A DNA stretch of 19,795 nt from Desulfobacterales bacterium (GTDB lineage Bacteria; Desulfobacterota; Desulfobacteria; Desulfobacterales; UBA2174_A). Below are positions 1 through 6,341 of the stretch, one piece after another. The notes beneath the pieces were generated by a model. The model did not search any database. It was given only the letters and a program-made list of their open reading frames with translations, and was not told the origin of the DNA. Within the stretch, counting starts at the first letter, position 1, and each line of letters opens with the position of its first letter. The translations under genes were made by a program, and so were the position numbers. The stretch spans positions 1-19,795 of the forward strand of contig JALOPD010000040.1 in assembly GCA_025454075.1 (NCBI GenBank), in the 5' to 3' direction.

Positions 1-517
1 TGCGCAGGTTGGAGCCGGAGCCGCCGAGGTCCTGGTTCATCTTGTGGGTCAGCTCGAAGAAGATCTCCTCCAGCTGCGGGGTCGTGGTCCCCAGGAAAAC
101 GATGTCGCCGGTGGAACCGTGCATGTTGGTGATGCCGCTGCCGCGAAGGTCCCACAGATCGCAGAGTTCGCGCAGGTACTTGGCGGTGTAGAACTTGCCG
201 CCGGGCTGGCTGACGCGCATGGTGTGGAAATGGGCCACGCCCGGGAACTCCTCCGGCATGTCGCAGTACCGGCCGATGACGCCGCCGCCGTACCCGAAGA
301 CGCCGACGATGCCGCCGTGCTTCCAGTGCGTGCGGCCGTGCTTGTAGGTGAGCTCCATCAGGCCGAGAACGTCGTCAACCACGTCGACCGGAATCTGGTA
401 GTCGACCTTGGATGCGGTTTTCGCGCGATGTTCGGCCAACTCTTTCAGGTCCGACACAAAGCTCGGCCACGGACCACTTTCCAGCTGGTCCAGCATAGGG
501 GTTTTGTGTTTTGCCAT
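1..517 (-). CDS. dsrA: Dissimilatory sulfite reductase alpha subunit, N-terminal part (cut by window edge)
   Basis: DsrA pairs with DsrB to form the cytoplasmic siroheme enzyme that reduces sulfite in the last step of sulfate respiration. The first 172 residues are visible; the rest, including the siroheme/Fe-S cysteine region, lies beyond the left edge. Recognised stretches are the start MAKHKTPMLDQLESGPWPSF, THWKHGGIVGVFGYGGGVIG at about residues 63-82, AHFHTMRV at 95-102 and RGSGITNMHGSTGDIV at 125-140. The DNA at 316-331 matches, on the minus strand, the classic DSR1F primer site ACSCACTGGAAGCACG. The start is preceded by GGAGGTAGATA, a good ribosome binding site. The sequence resembles reductive bacterial DsrA rather than the oxidative type, by recollection of the family. 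The gene lies downstream of two same-strand genes but has its own promoter candidate. It is the best taxonomic marker in the window. Confidence 0.96.
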   Translation of the reverse strand, partial: MAKHKTPMLDQLESGPWPSFVSDLKELAEHRAKTASKVDYQIPVDVVDDVLGLMELTYKHGRTHWKHGGIVGVFGYGGGVIGRYCDMPEEFPGVAHFHTMRVSQPGGKFYTAKYLRELCDLWDLRGSGITNMHGSTGDIVFLGTTTPQLEEIFFELTHKMNQDLGGSGSNLR

Positions 518-591
518 TATCTACCTCCGTGTGAGTTGATGATTAAGCTCTTGGAAACGCAACGACCGCAGGAAACTCAGGAAAGACCGGC

Positions 592-600
592 TCACCTCCT
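592..600 (-). promoter_or_regulatory. Strong Shine-Dalgarno-like sequence in the dsrA leader with no normally spaced start codon
   Basis: The leader reads AGGAGGTGA, matching eight or more bases of the ideal anti-SD complement, about 75 nt upstream of the dsrA start. No ATG, GTG or TTG lies 5-10 nt after it. A GTG overlapping the element opens a 24-codon frame that ends in TAG at 523-521, four bases before the dsrA ATG. It could be a ribosome standby site, a leader peptide or chance. Confidence 0.4.
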
Positions 601-674
601 CTCTCGATCCGCTGAATTTTCGGTTTTGATGTATGCTTATCCGGGGGGAATATCTGCAAAAAAATTGAGTCGAA

Positions 675-704
675 CCTATAGCAACCAAACGCGCCGCTTG
701 TCAA
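675..704 (-). promoter_or_regulatory. Predicted sigma70-type promoter of dsrA
   Basis: On the minus strand a perfect -35 TTGACA (704-699) is followed after 18 bases by TATAGG (680-675). Transcription would begin near 668 and give an untranslated leader of about 150 nt. The surrounding DNA is clearly more AT-rich than the flanking genes. The -35 box sits inside an inverted repeat. Confidence 0.6.
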
Positions 705-716
705 TAAAAAAGCGGC
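693..716. repeat. 7-bp inverted repeat around the dsrA -35 box (possible operator)
   Basis: Arms GCCGCTT (693-699) and AAGCGGC (710-716) flank a 10-base AT-rich spacer. The right arm touches the -35 hexamer and the spacer holds the rest of it. The placement suits a repressor or activator site. As RNA it could also form a hairpin, with a T-run inside the loop rather than after the stem, so it is a poor terminator. Confidence 0.45.
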
Positions 717-738
717 AATTCAAGCCTCGCAGAAGCTT
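705..738 (-). terminator. Possible weak terminator after the unknown gene upstream of dsrA
   Basis: On the minus strand AAGCTTC-TGC-GAGGCTT (738-722) forms a 7-bp stem with one G-T pair. It is followed after about 10 bases by a run of six T (711-706). The distance from stem to T-run is longer than in a standard intrinsic terminator, so this is tentative. Confidence 0.25.
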
Positions 739-810
739 GGAAATCAAAGAGGCTGCACTCATACCCTATCTTGCGGCATCCGCTGACGGAAGGTCTGCAT
801 GTTGTGAGGG

Positions 811-2022
811 TTACAGCCGACCAAAAACCTCCGACAGCATTTCGGCATGGCTCTGAATGCGCGCCTCCACCAGGGCAAGCTCCGGGCTTCCGGGCGGAAA
901 GGCTTTTGCCGCAACCGCCAGGCACATCTCCAGAAGGTCGTCCGATGAGCAGGCAGCGAGATAGCGCCTGAATAGTCCGTCCAACGGCAGCGGCAATTCA
1001 CAGGGGGCCGGTTTTTCCGCAAGAGCGGCCAGCATCCCGGCCACCGTCGCCTCGACGGCCACCGGGCCGGACCAGGCCATCTCCCCGGTCCCGTCCAGGC
1101 GGTCCAGGCGGGTGCGCATGCCGAGGTTCAGCAGAAAGATCAAGAGGGTGTCGAGAAGGGTCTTGAGGTCCGGGCACGCATCGTCGGCATCCTGCCGGGC
1201 CCGGAAAAGAGGGCGATATTCCCGCACCGTGACCAGGCGAACCTCGGTCCGGCGCCCGCCCACCTTTGCCACAAAATCACCTGCGGCGTGGTGCCAGGCC
1301 CCAATGCCTTCACGCGTGGTTAAGCTGAAATAATGGGTCAGGATCCGGGCGACTTCGTGGTAGACTGCGCGGGTCTGGTCCGGGTCCAAGCGGCGGCCGG
1401 CTTCGGCATCCCAAAGGAGGACCGGCGGTTCCGCGGGGGCGGGGCTCGATGTCAAATGAAACTCGTGAAAACCCGGGAACCATTGCCCCAGAAAAAGGTC
1501 CACCGATCGGCCGTTTCCGGCATCCACCATACCGGCGGCGTAGACCTCCGGCACATGCCCCGCGGAGAATTCCCGGTTCAGCCTTTCAAGGGCGGCGTAT
1601 TCCCTGGGCAGCAGCGCCTTTCCGGCGGCTGACACCGCAACATTGACCACCCAGCAGAAAGGCTTTCCGCCGATGTCCGCTTCCACCCGGCTTGGGTGGT
1701 AATACTCACCGTGCTTGGCCAGAAAAATCCGGAAGAACGCCGCAGCGGACGCTTCCGCTCCCTGCTTTTTCAGGCAGCCCGCTATCGCCTCGCCCCCGGT
1801 ACCTTCAAGAAACGACCGCACCGCTTCAAAATAATCCCCGATCGAAAGGGCTGAGCCTGAGGCGGCCTGAGATGAACCCAAGCCGAATGTCCGGCTCAGC
1901 GGCAGGGGCAGCCGCCATAATGGTTGTTCCGGCGTGACCGGCTGGTCGAGGGTTTCAAGAAAATAGGCAAACCGCGCCCCGCCGGCCGGCCCGGCGACCC
2001 CGTGGCCCTTTGGCCCCTTCAT
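811..2022 (-). CDS. Protein of unknown function, possible degenerate kinase/APH-like fold
   Basis: I do not recognise this 403-residue protein. It has no signal peptide or membrane segment and is probably cytoplasmic. Residues about 120-188 read like the N-lobe of an aminoglycoside-phosphotransferase-like kinase: strands around WVVNVAVS, a helix PREYAALERLN (139-149) with a candidate acidic residue, VPEVYAAG (157-164), then a hinge-like LGQWFPGFHEFH (178-189). WHHAAGDFVAK (243-253) may correspond to the catalytic loop, but no clear HxD...DFD/DFG arrangement remains, so activity is doubtful. The fold is inference from pattern only. Its ATG overlaps the stop of the upstream TPR gene (ATGA), indicating translational coupling and a shared operon. 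dsrA follows on the same strand after 293 bases. The start is supported by the overlap rather than by a strong ribosome binding site. Confidence 0.75.
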   Translation of the reverse strand: MKGPKGHGVAGPAGGARFAYFLETLDQPVTPEQPLWRLPLPLSRTFGLGSSQAASGSALSIGDYFEAVRSFLEGTGGEAIAGCLKKQGAEASAAAFFRIFLAKHGEYYHPSRVEADIGGKPFCWVVNVAVSAAGKALLPREYAALERLNREFSAGHVPEVYAAGMVDAGNGRSVDLFLGQWFPGFHEFHLTSSPAPAEPPVLLWDAEAGRRLDPDQTRAVYHEVARILTHYFSLTTREGIGAWHHAAGDFVAKVGGRRTEVRLVTVREYRPLFRARQDADDACPDLKTLLDTLLIFLLNLGMRTRLDRLDGTGEMAWSGPVAVEATVAGMLAALAEKPAPCELPLPLDGLFRRYLAACSSDDLLEMCLAVAAKAFPPGSPELALVEARIQSHAEMLSEVFGRL

Positions 2023-2651
2023 TTCATTTTTGCCCGGTGCTCTTCGATTTCCTGGCGGATCGGCAGCGCCACGTCGAAACCCAGGGCAACGGCCTTGTCA
2101 CAGTGCTCGATGGCCAGCGCGTAGTCCCCCTTCTCCAGGTAGGCAATGGCCAGGTTGTTGTGGGCCGGGGCGAAATCCGGGGCGAGCGTGACGGCCTTCT
2201 GATTGGCTGCGATGGCCTCCTCGACCAGGCCCTTCATCAGGTAGGCGTTGCCCAGGTTGGCGAACGCCTGGACATAGCGGAAATTGAAGGTGGTGGCGCG
2301 TTCGAAATTCTTGATGGCCTCGTCGACGTTGCCGCGCTGCAGCTCCACAAAGCCGATGTTGCCGTAGCCTTCGGAGAAACCGGGCCTCACCCGGACCGCT
2401 TTGCGGTTGTAGTCCAAGCAACCGTCCAAGTCCCCCCGGCTCAAACAGATCCCGCCCAACAGCACATAGGCCTCGGCCAGGTTCGGACTGCATTCCAGGG
2501 CTGCGTTCAGCTCCCGTTCCGCCTCCTCCAGCCGCCGCTGGCCCACATACCCGACCGCCAGGTTGTAGTGCGAGTTGCCGCACTCGGGGTTCTGGTTGAC
2601 GGCCGATTGGTGCATGGAGATGAATTCCTCGACATTTTTTGGTTTATCCAT
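2019..2651 (-). CDS. Tetratricopeptide repeat (TPR) protein
   Basis: A 210-residue protein made almost entirely of TPR helical hairpins, about five 34-residue units from residue 25 to 194. Typical signature positions are visible in NSHYNLAVGYVGQRRLEEAE, AEAYVLLGGICLSRGD, AFANLGNAYLMKGLVEEA and AHNNLAIAYLEKGDYALA. TPR arrays mediate protein-protein contacts, so this is likely a cytoplasmic scaffold or adaptor; no signal peptide is seen. The ATG is preceded by AAGGAAA at a suitable distance. The stop codon overlaps the start of the next gene, so the two products are probably made together and may interact. Position upstream of dsrA suggests, but does not prove, a link to sulfite reduction or its regulation. 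Confidence 0.9.
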   Translation of the reverse strand: MDKPKNVEEFISMHQSAVNQNPECGNSHYNLAVGYVGQRRLEEAERELNAALECSPNLAEAYVLLGGICLSRGDLDGCLDYNRKAVRVRPGFSEGYGNIGFVELQRGNVDEAIKNFERATTFNFRYVQAFANLGNAYLMKGLVEEAIAANQKAVTLAPDFAPAHNNLAIAYLEKGDYALAIEHCDKAVALGFDVALPIRQEIEEHRAKMK

Positions 2652-2777
2652 TGATTGAATTTCCTTGGCTTTGAATTGTGGCCCGATCTTTCAGGGGCGC
2701 CTCTCACCCAAGAGCAAGAGTGGGGCAGGATACAGGGAGGAGAACGGGACCCTTAATGATTTCTCAAGTATTTTATT

Positions 2778-2808
2778 AGAGAATCCCCGGCCCATCCGGG
2801 GATTCTTT
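2778..2808. other. Strong GC-rich hairpin in the divergent intergenic region
   Basis: GAATCCCCGG (2781-2790), loop CCCAT, then CCGGGGATTC (2796-2805) form a perfect 10-bp stem, extendable by A-T pairs at the base. On the plus strand it is followed by TTT only. No gene ends here, so it is not an obvious terminator. It lies directly downstream of the predicted TPR-gene promoter and would form the extreme 5' end of that mRNA. Confidence 0.6.
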
Positions 2809-2809
2809 G

Positions 2810-2838
2810 CGGATACGGTAACCCCCAAAGGCTGTCAA
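2810..2838 (-). promoter_or_regulatory. Predicted promoter of the TPR/unknown operon
   Basis: On the minus strand TTGACA (2838-2833) is followed by 17 bases and TATCCG (2815-2810). Transcription would start near 2803, inside the neighbouring hairpin, leaving a leader of about 150 nt before the TPR start. Confidence 0.45.
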
Positions 2839-2882
2839 GTCAAATTGCCCGCCGCCTGCAGGAATTTGAGCCATATTTTTGC

Positions 2883-2911
2883 TTGACATCACTTGGGCTT
2901 TTCTTTACCAA
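2883..2911 (+). promoter_or_regulatory. Predicted promoter of the DapA-family gene
   Basis: A perfect TTGACA (2883-2888) is followed by 17 bases and a weak -10 TACCAA (2906-2911). A short dyad CTTGG/CCAAG (2892-2896, 2908-2912) spans the spacer. The leader would be about 160 nt. Confidence 0.35.
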
Positions 2912-2985
2912 GCTGCAGATATCGCCATTCTCGCAAATTCGGATCGATGGCTTAGCAAAACGGCCGAGACCAAGGCGCGCGAGTT

Positions 2986-3060
2986 CCGCTTCACGAGGCG
3001 CACTTCAGTGAACCGCGGTGAAGGCGGTGCGAAGCGACACGCTGAGATTGGGCATTTCAC
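2986..3060 (+). repeat. Leader with repeated TTCAC/GTGAA arms, possible structured RNA or dispersed repeat
   Basis: CCGCTTCAC (2986-2994) can pair with GTGAAGGCGG (3018-3027) with one bulged base. Between them lies the near-palindrome CACTTCAGTG (3001-3010), followed by AA that completes another GTGAA. A further TTCAC occurs at 3056-3060, shortly before the gene start. The density of complementary motifs suggests a folded leader or a small interspersed repeat. I see no recognisable riboswitch. Confidence 0.3.
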
Positions 3061-3081
3061 GCAGCCATCCAGGGAGAAAGC

Positions 3082-4116
3082 ATGAAAGCCGGGTGCTACA
3101 CCGCACTGATCACTCCGTTCAAGGACGATGCCGTCGACTGGAAGGGCCTGGACCAGCTGATCGACTTCCAGATCCAGAACGGCATCACAGGGATTCTCGC
3201 CGTCGGGACCACGGGCGAAAGCCCGGTGCTCGACTGGAAAGAGCACAACGACGTCACTGAAAAAATCGCCCTCAGGGCCAGGAACAAGTGCCTCTGCATC
3301 GCCGGCACCGGCAGCAACAACACCCGGGAGACCCTGGAGGGAACGCGGAATGCCGTGAAGTTCGGCGCCCGGGGGGTGCTGCTGGTCGACCCTTACTACA
3401 ACGGGCCGAGTTCGCTCGAGATCCGGCGCGAGTATCTCGCCCCTGTCGCCAAGGCCTTCCCGCAGATCGACATCATACCCTACGTCATCCCCGGCCGCAC
3501 CGGGACCCAGCTGCTGCCCGAAGACCTCGGGCTGGCCTGCCGGCAGTACCCGAACATCAACACGGTTAAGGAAGCCACGGGCAGCATTGAAAACATGCGG
3601 CGCACCCGGGAATGCTGCGGCCCGGATTTCACCATCCTATCCGGCGATGACCCCATGACCGTCGAGATGATGACCGACCCGGAGATCAAGGCGGCGGGGG
3701 TGATTTCGGTGGCCTCCAATGTGGCGCCGAAAGCCGTGACGGAGATGGTGAGCCTGCTGATCGCCGGCCGAACGGCGGAGGCCCAGGCGCTGGCTGCGAA
3801 GCTGGAGCCGCTCTTCAATCTCGTGACCGTCAAAACCACCGAAAAAACACCTTACGGCGAGGTGACCTGCCGGGCGCGCAACCCGCTTGCCTACAAGACG
3901 CTCATGGCGATCCTGGGGATGCCCTCGGGCCCCTGCAAGCCGCCGCTCGGCAAGATGAGCCGCAACGGCCTCGCCAAGGTGCTGGAGGCTGCCCGCACCA
4001 TGCAGCGCACGGCGCCGGAGATTCTCAAACCCGTCGCGGACTTTTTTGGGGTGAGGATCGAAGAGCGACTGGAAAACCCGAAGTACCGAGAAGGGCTCAG
4101 CTACCCAGAGTATTAG
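3082..4116 (+). CDS. DapA-family aldolase (dihydrodipicolinate synthase family), C-terminally extended
   Basis: A 344-residue class I aldolase-type (beta/alpha)8 barrel. The pyruvate-binding motif GTTGES is at residues 42-47, the tyrosine pair of DPYYN at 103-107, an active-site tyrosine in IPYVIPGRTG at 134 with R139, and the Schiff-base lysine in TVKEATGS at K163. GRTG matches the arginine that binds aspartate semialdehyde in true DapA, so condensation of pyruvate with aspartate-4-semialdehyde for lysine/diaminopimelate synthesis is the leading function. The family also holds other keto-acid aldolases, so I leave the symbol blank. It is about 50 residues longer than the usual 290-300, mostly in a C-terminal tail after KPPLGKMS. 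AGGGAGAAAGC precedes the ATG. It is monocistronic, ending at a bidirectional terminator. Confidence 0.9.
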   Translation: MKAGCYTALITPFKDDAVDWKGLDQLIDFQIQNGITGILAVGTTGESPVLDWKEHNDVTEKIALRARNKCLCIAGTGSNNTRETLEGTRNAVKFGARGVLLVDPYYNGPSSLEIRREYLAPVAKAFPQIDIIPYVIPGRTGTQLLPEDLGLACRQYPNINTVKEATGSIENMRRTRECCGPDFTILSGDDPMTVEMMTDPEIKAAGVISVASNVAPKAVTEMVSLLIAGRTAEAQALAAKLEPLFNLVTVKTTEKTPYGEVTCRARNPLAYKTLMAILGMPSGPCKPPLGKMSRNGLAKVLEAARTMQRTAPEILKPVADFFGVRIEERLENPKYREGLSYPEY

Positions 4117-4120
4117 GAAA

Positions 4121-4199
4121 AAGCCATAAGGACTGAGCGCCTGTCGAACGGTGGTTGTTCCGCTCAGTCCTCGGTTCTTGTGGCTTAGTCCTCTTTTTT
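4121..4199. terminator. Bidirectional terminator between the convergent DapA-family and YkgJ-family genes
   Basis: AGGACTGAGCG (4129-4139) pairs perfectly with CGCTCAGTCCT (4161-4171), and AAGCCA (4121-4126) can pair with TGGCTT (4181-4186) as an outer stem. T-rich tracts lie outside on both strands: TTTTTT at 4194-4199 on plus, and TTTTT just beyond 4121 on minus. The plus-side T-tract lies inside the end of the convergent gene. Confidence 0.65.
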
Positions 4200-4979
4200 C
4201 GCCTCCGCCTTGGAGTCGCCCTCCTTGAACAGCAGCCCCTTGAGCCACGTCAGCCCGAACTCCAGCAGGGCTACATCATCGCTTTTTAACTTGTCCAGGG
4301 TCGGCGTATCCGCCGGGAAGCGTTTGAGGAACGTGCTTTCAAACACGAACGCGCGGAACTCGTCGATGTTGTAGCTTGCCAAAAAAAACAGTTGCTTGGT
4401 CTTCTCGGTCCAGTGCATGTTCGGCGGGAAAGACCGCTTGCGGACGATGAGGTCCGCCCACTGGGCGTTGATCCGGTCATGGACGTCGACCCCCTGGTCC
4501 TCGCGCCACTCCAGCACGGTCCAGGACTTGTCTTCATCGAAACCAAAGCAGTGGGCCTCCCGCACCATGAAGAAAAACTCCTCGCCGTCCGGGTCGTCCT
4601 TGTAGGCGAGGGAGGCGACCCCCAATGGGTAATAGCGGCAGGAGGTCGGCCGGTCCTCGTACACCATGCACCCCTCCGGCTTGACGAACGGGCAGGCCTT
4701 TTTTTCGGTCACGGCACCCTCTTCGTCCAGCAGCTTGAGGGTCACCACGGGAACATCGGTCTTCTCGAGCATCTGCAGCTCGGTGTAAAGAGCCAAAAAC
4801 TGCCCGGAGGAGAGCCCCAGGCGGTTTTTCAGGCGAATGATGTCGTAGGGGGTAAGAATGATGTTGATGCCTCGGCAGCATTGCGTGAAGCACTTCACGT
4901 CCTTGTGGCAGCGAAAGGTGAAGCGACTGTCCGGGCCCAGCCGCAACGGCTGGATCGGCCCCTTGGCGAGCTGTTCCAT
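4185..4979 (-). CDS. YkgJ-family cysteine cluster protein
   Basis: A 264-residue cytoplasmic protein of the YkgJ/CxxCxxCC-like family, thought to bind zinc or an iron-sulfur cluster; the biochemical role is unknown. Cysteines lie at C24, C30 and the pair C34-C35 in FRCHKDVKCFTQCCRG, then C96, C104 and C114 in ACPFVKPEGCMVYEDRPTSC followed by RYYPLG, and C144 in HCFGF. This order matches the family core. The N-terminal core is followed by a C-terminal region of about 110 residues rich in aromatic and charged residues, ending in a KAEAKKED tail. The ATG has GAGG upstream at good spacing. It is monocistronic, convergent with the DapA-family gene and divergent from ilvE. Confidence 0.88.
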   Translation of the reverse strand: MEQLAKGPIQPLRLGPDSRFTFRCHKDVKCFTQCCRGINIILTPYDIIRLKNRLGLSSGQFLALYTELQMLEKTDVPVVTLKLLDEEGAVTEKKACPFVKPEGCMVYEDRPTSCRYYPLGVASLAYKDDPDGEEFFFMVREAHCFGFDEDKSWTVLEWREDQGVDVHDRINAQWADLIVRKRSFPPNMHWTEKTKQLFFLASYNIDEFRAFVFESTFLKRFPADTPTLDKLKSDDVALLEFGLTWLKGLLFKEGDSKAEAKKED

Positions 4980-5082
4980 TTGGAATCCTCAGCAGGTAGT
5001 TTCGTGTTTGGGATTGGGGGTTGCCAATCGTTTATTTCGGTTCTCAGCCTGAAACTCTTGTAATTTGTTGCTCCCCGGTGTC

Positions 5083-5110
5083 CTTATCTTACATCGGTCA
5101 GCCAAGTCAA
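5083..5110 (-). promoter_or_regulatory. Predicted promoter of the YkgJ-family gene
   Basis: On the minus strand TTGACT (5110-5105) is followed by 16 bases and GATAAG (5088-5083), with a leader of about 100 nt. It lies back to back with the ilvE promoter. Confidence 0.35.
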
Positions 5111-5124
5111 CGCTGCGATTCAAT

Positions 5125-5164
5125 TTGATCTTGATTTCACCAGAAAATCTAATGTATCCTGAAT
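5125..5164 (+). promoter_or_regulatory. Predicted promoter of ilvE
   Basis: Two overlapping arrangements are possible: TTGATC (5125-5130), 17 bases, TCTAAT (5148-5153); or TTGATT (5131-5136), 18 bases, TATCCT (5155-5160). The second includes TGTATCCTGAAT (5153-5164), a 12-base string found again at the glgP promoter. Confidence 0.45.
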
Positions 5165-5259
5165 TTTAGACTTTGAAGCGCAGCCGGACGGCGCCGGAGG
5201 CGGGTCAGCGTGCGGCGTCCGATCAAAACGAGCGCAAATCGATCGAGGAGGAGATAGTA

Positions 5260-6324
5260 ATGAAGCTGTCCATCACCCGGGCCAAAACGCTCAAACCCAA
5301 GCCGGATGAGACCCAGCTGGGCTTCGGCACGAAATTCACCGATCACATGTTCAACATGGATTATGCCCCCGACAAGGGCTGGCACAATCCCCGCATCGAG
5401 CCCTACGCGCCGATCGGCATGGATCCGGCAACCATGGTCCTGCACTACGGCCAGGGCGTGTTCGAGGGGCTCAAGGCGTACCGCACGGCCTCCGGCCGCA
5501 TCCAGCTCTTCCGGCCGCAGGACAACCTGCGGCGCCTGAACCGCTCCAACGATATTCTGTGCATCCCCCGCATCGACGAGAGCTTCGCCCTCGAGGCGTT
5601 GAGAGAGTTGATCGCGGTCGAAAAAGAGTGGGTGCCCCGGGCGCCGGAGACGTCACTGTACATCCGGCCGACCATCGTTGCCACCGATCCCTTCCTGGGG
5701 GTGCGGGCCTCCCACACCTACCGGTTCTTCATCATCCTCTGCCCCGTCGGCGCCTACTACCCCGAAGGGTTCAACCCGGTGAAGATCCTGGTGGAAAAGG
5801 AGCACGTGCGCGCCGTACCCGGCGGCATGGGCGAGGCCAAGACTCTGGGCAACTACGCCGCGAGCCTGCTGGCGGGCCAGAAAGCCCACGATGCCGGCTT
5901 CACCCAGGTGCTGTGGCTGGACGGTGTCGAGCGCAAGTTCATCGAGGAAGTGGGTTCCATGAACATCTTTTTCGTCATCGACGGCGAGGTGACCACCCCG
6001 GCGCTCCAGGGCAGCATCCTGCCCGGCATCACCCGGGATTCGGTCCTGCAGCTGGGGCGCATGTGGGGCCTCAAGGTGGCCGAGCGCCGCATCAGCATCG
6101 ACGAAGTGCTGAAGGCCGCCGAAACAGGGAAACTCCAGGAAGTCTTCGGCTCCGGCACGGCCGCGGTGGTCTCGCCGGTGGGCCAGATTAAATACGGCGA
6201 CCGGGCCGTCACGGTCGGCAACGGCCAGGTCGGCCCTCTTGCCAAACGTTTCTACACGGCGATCACCGACATTCAGTATGGACGCGCGGCAGACCCCAAA
6301 GGGTGGGTCGTCCCGGTTGTCTGA
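5260..6324 (+). CDS. ilvE: Branched-chain amino acid aminotransferase
   Basis: A 354-residue fold-type IV PLP enzyme that interconverts branched-chain amino acids with their 2-oxo acids, using glutamate/2-oxoglutarate. Family markers: HYGQGVFEGLKAYR near residues 62-75, the YIRP motif at 134-137, PLP lysine K194 in GEAKTLGNYAASL, EEVGSMNIFFV around 229-239, GSILPGITRDSV around 251-262 and the phosphate-binding GSGTAAVVSPVG around 297-308. Length and motifs fit the BCAT group that includes the eukaryotic enzymes rather than the shorter E. coli IlvE. An in-frame TTG 87 bases upstream would add a basic tail, but the ATG chosen has GAGGAGGAGATAGTA directly before it. It is first in a two-gene unit with the UDP-sugar pyrophosphorylase 17 bases downstream. 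Confidence 0.94.
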   Translation: MKLSITRAKTLKPKPDETQLGFGTKFTDHMFNMDYAPDKGWHNPRIEPYAPIGMDPATMVLHYGQGVFEGLKAYRTASGRIQLFRPQDNLRRLNRSNDILCIPRIDESFALEALRELIAVEKEWVPRAPETSLYIRPTIVATDPFLGVRASHTYRFFIILCPVGAYYPEGFNPVKILVEKEHVRAVPGGMGEAKTLGNYAASLLAGQKAHDAGFTQVLWLDGVERKFIEEVGSMNIFFVIDGEVTTPALQGSILPGITRDSVLQLGRMWGLKVAERRISIDEVLKAAETGKLQEVFGSGTAAVVSPVGQIKYGDRAVTVGNGQVGPLAKRFYTAITDIQYGRAADPKGWVVPVV

Positions 6325-6341
6325 TAGAAAGGAAGCGTTGC

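Noticed and set aside
44..856. 270-codon plus-strand frame at the left edge
   Set aside because: It is antisense to dsrA and its promoter; the minus-strand product is unmistakably DsrA and this frame resembles no protein.
2665..2886. 73-codon plus-strand frame in the divergent intergenic region
   Set aside because: No ribosome binding site, no family resemblance, and it runs through the strong hairpin and promoter boxes of the opposite strand.
5173..5259. 29-residue N-terminal extension of IlvE from a TTG
   Set aside because: The family starts near the chosen ATG, which has a strong ribosome binding site; the extension is low-complexity and charged.
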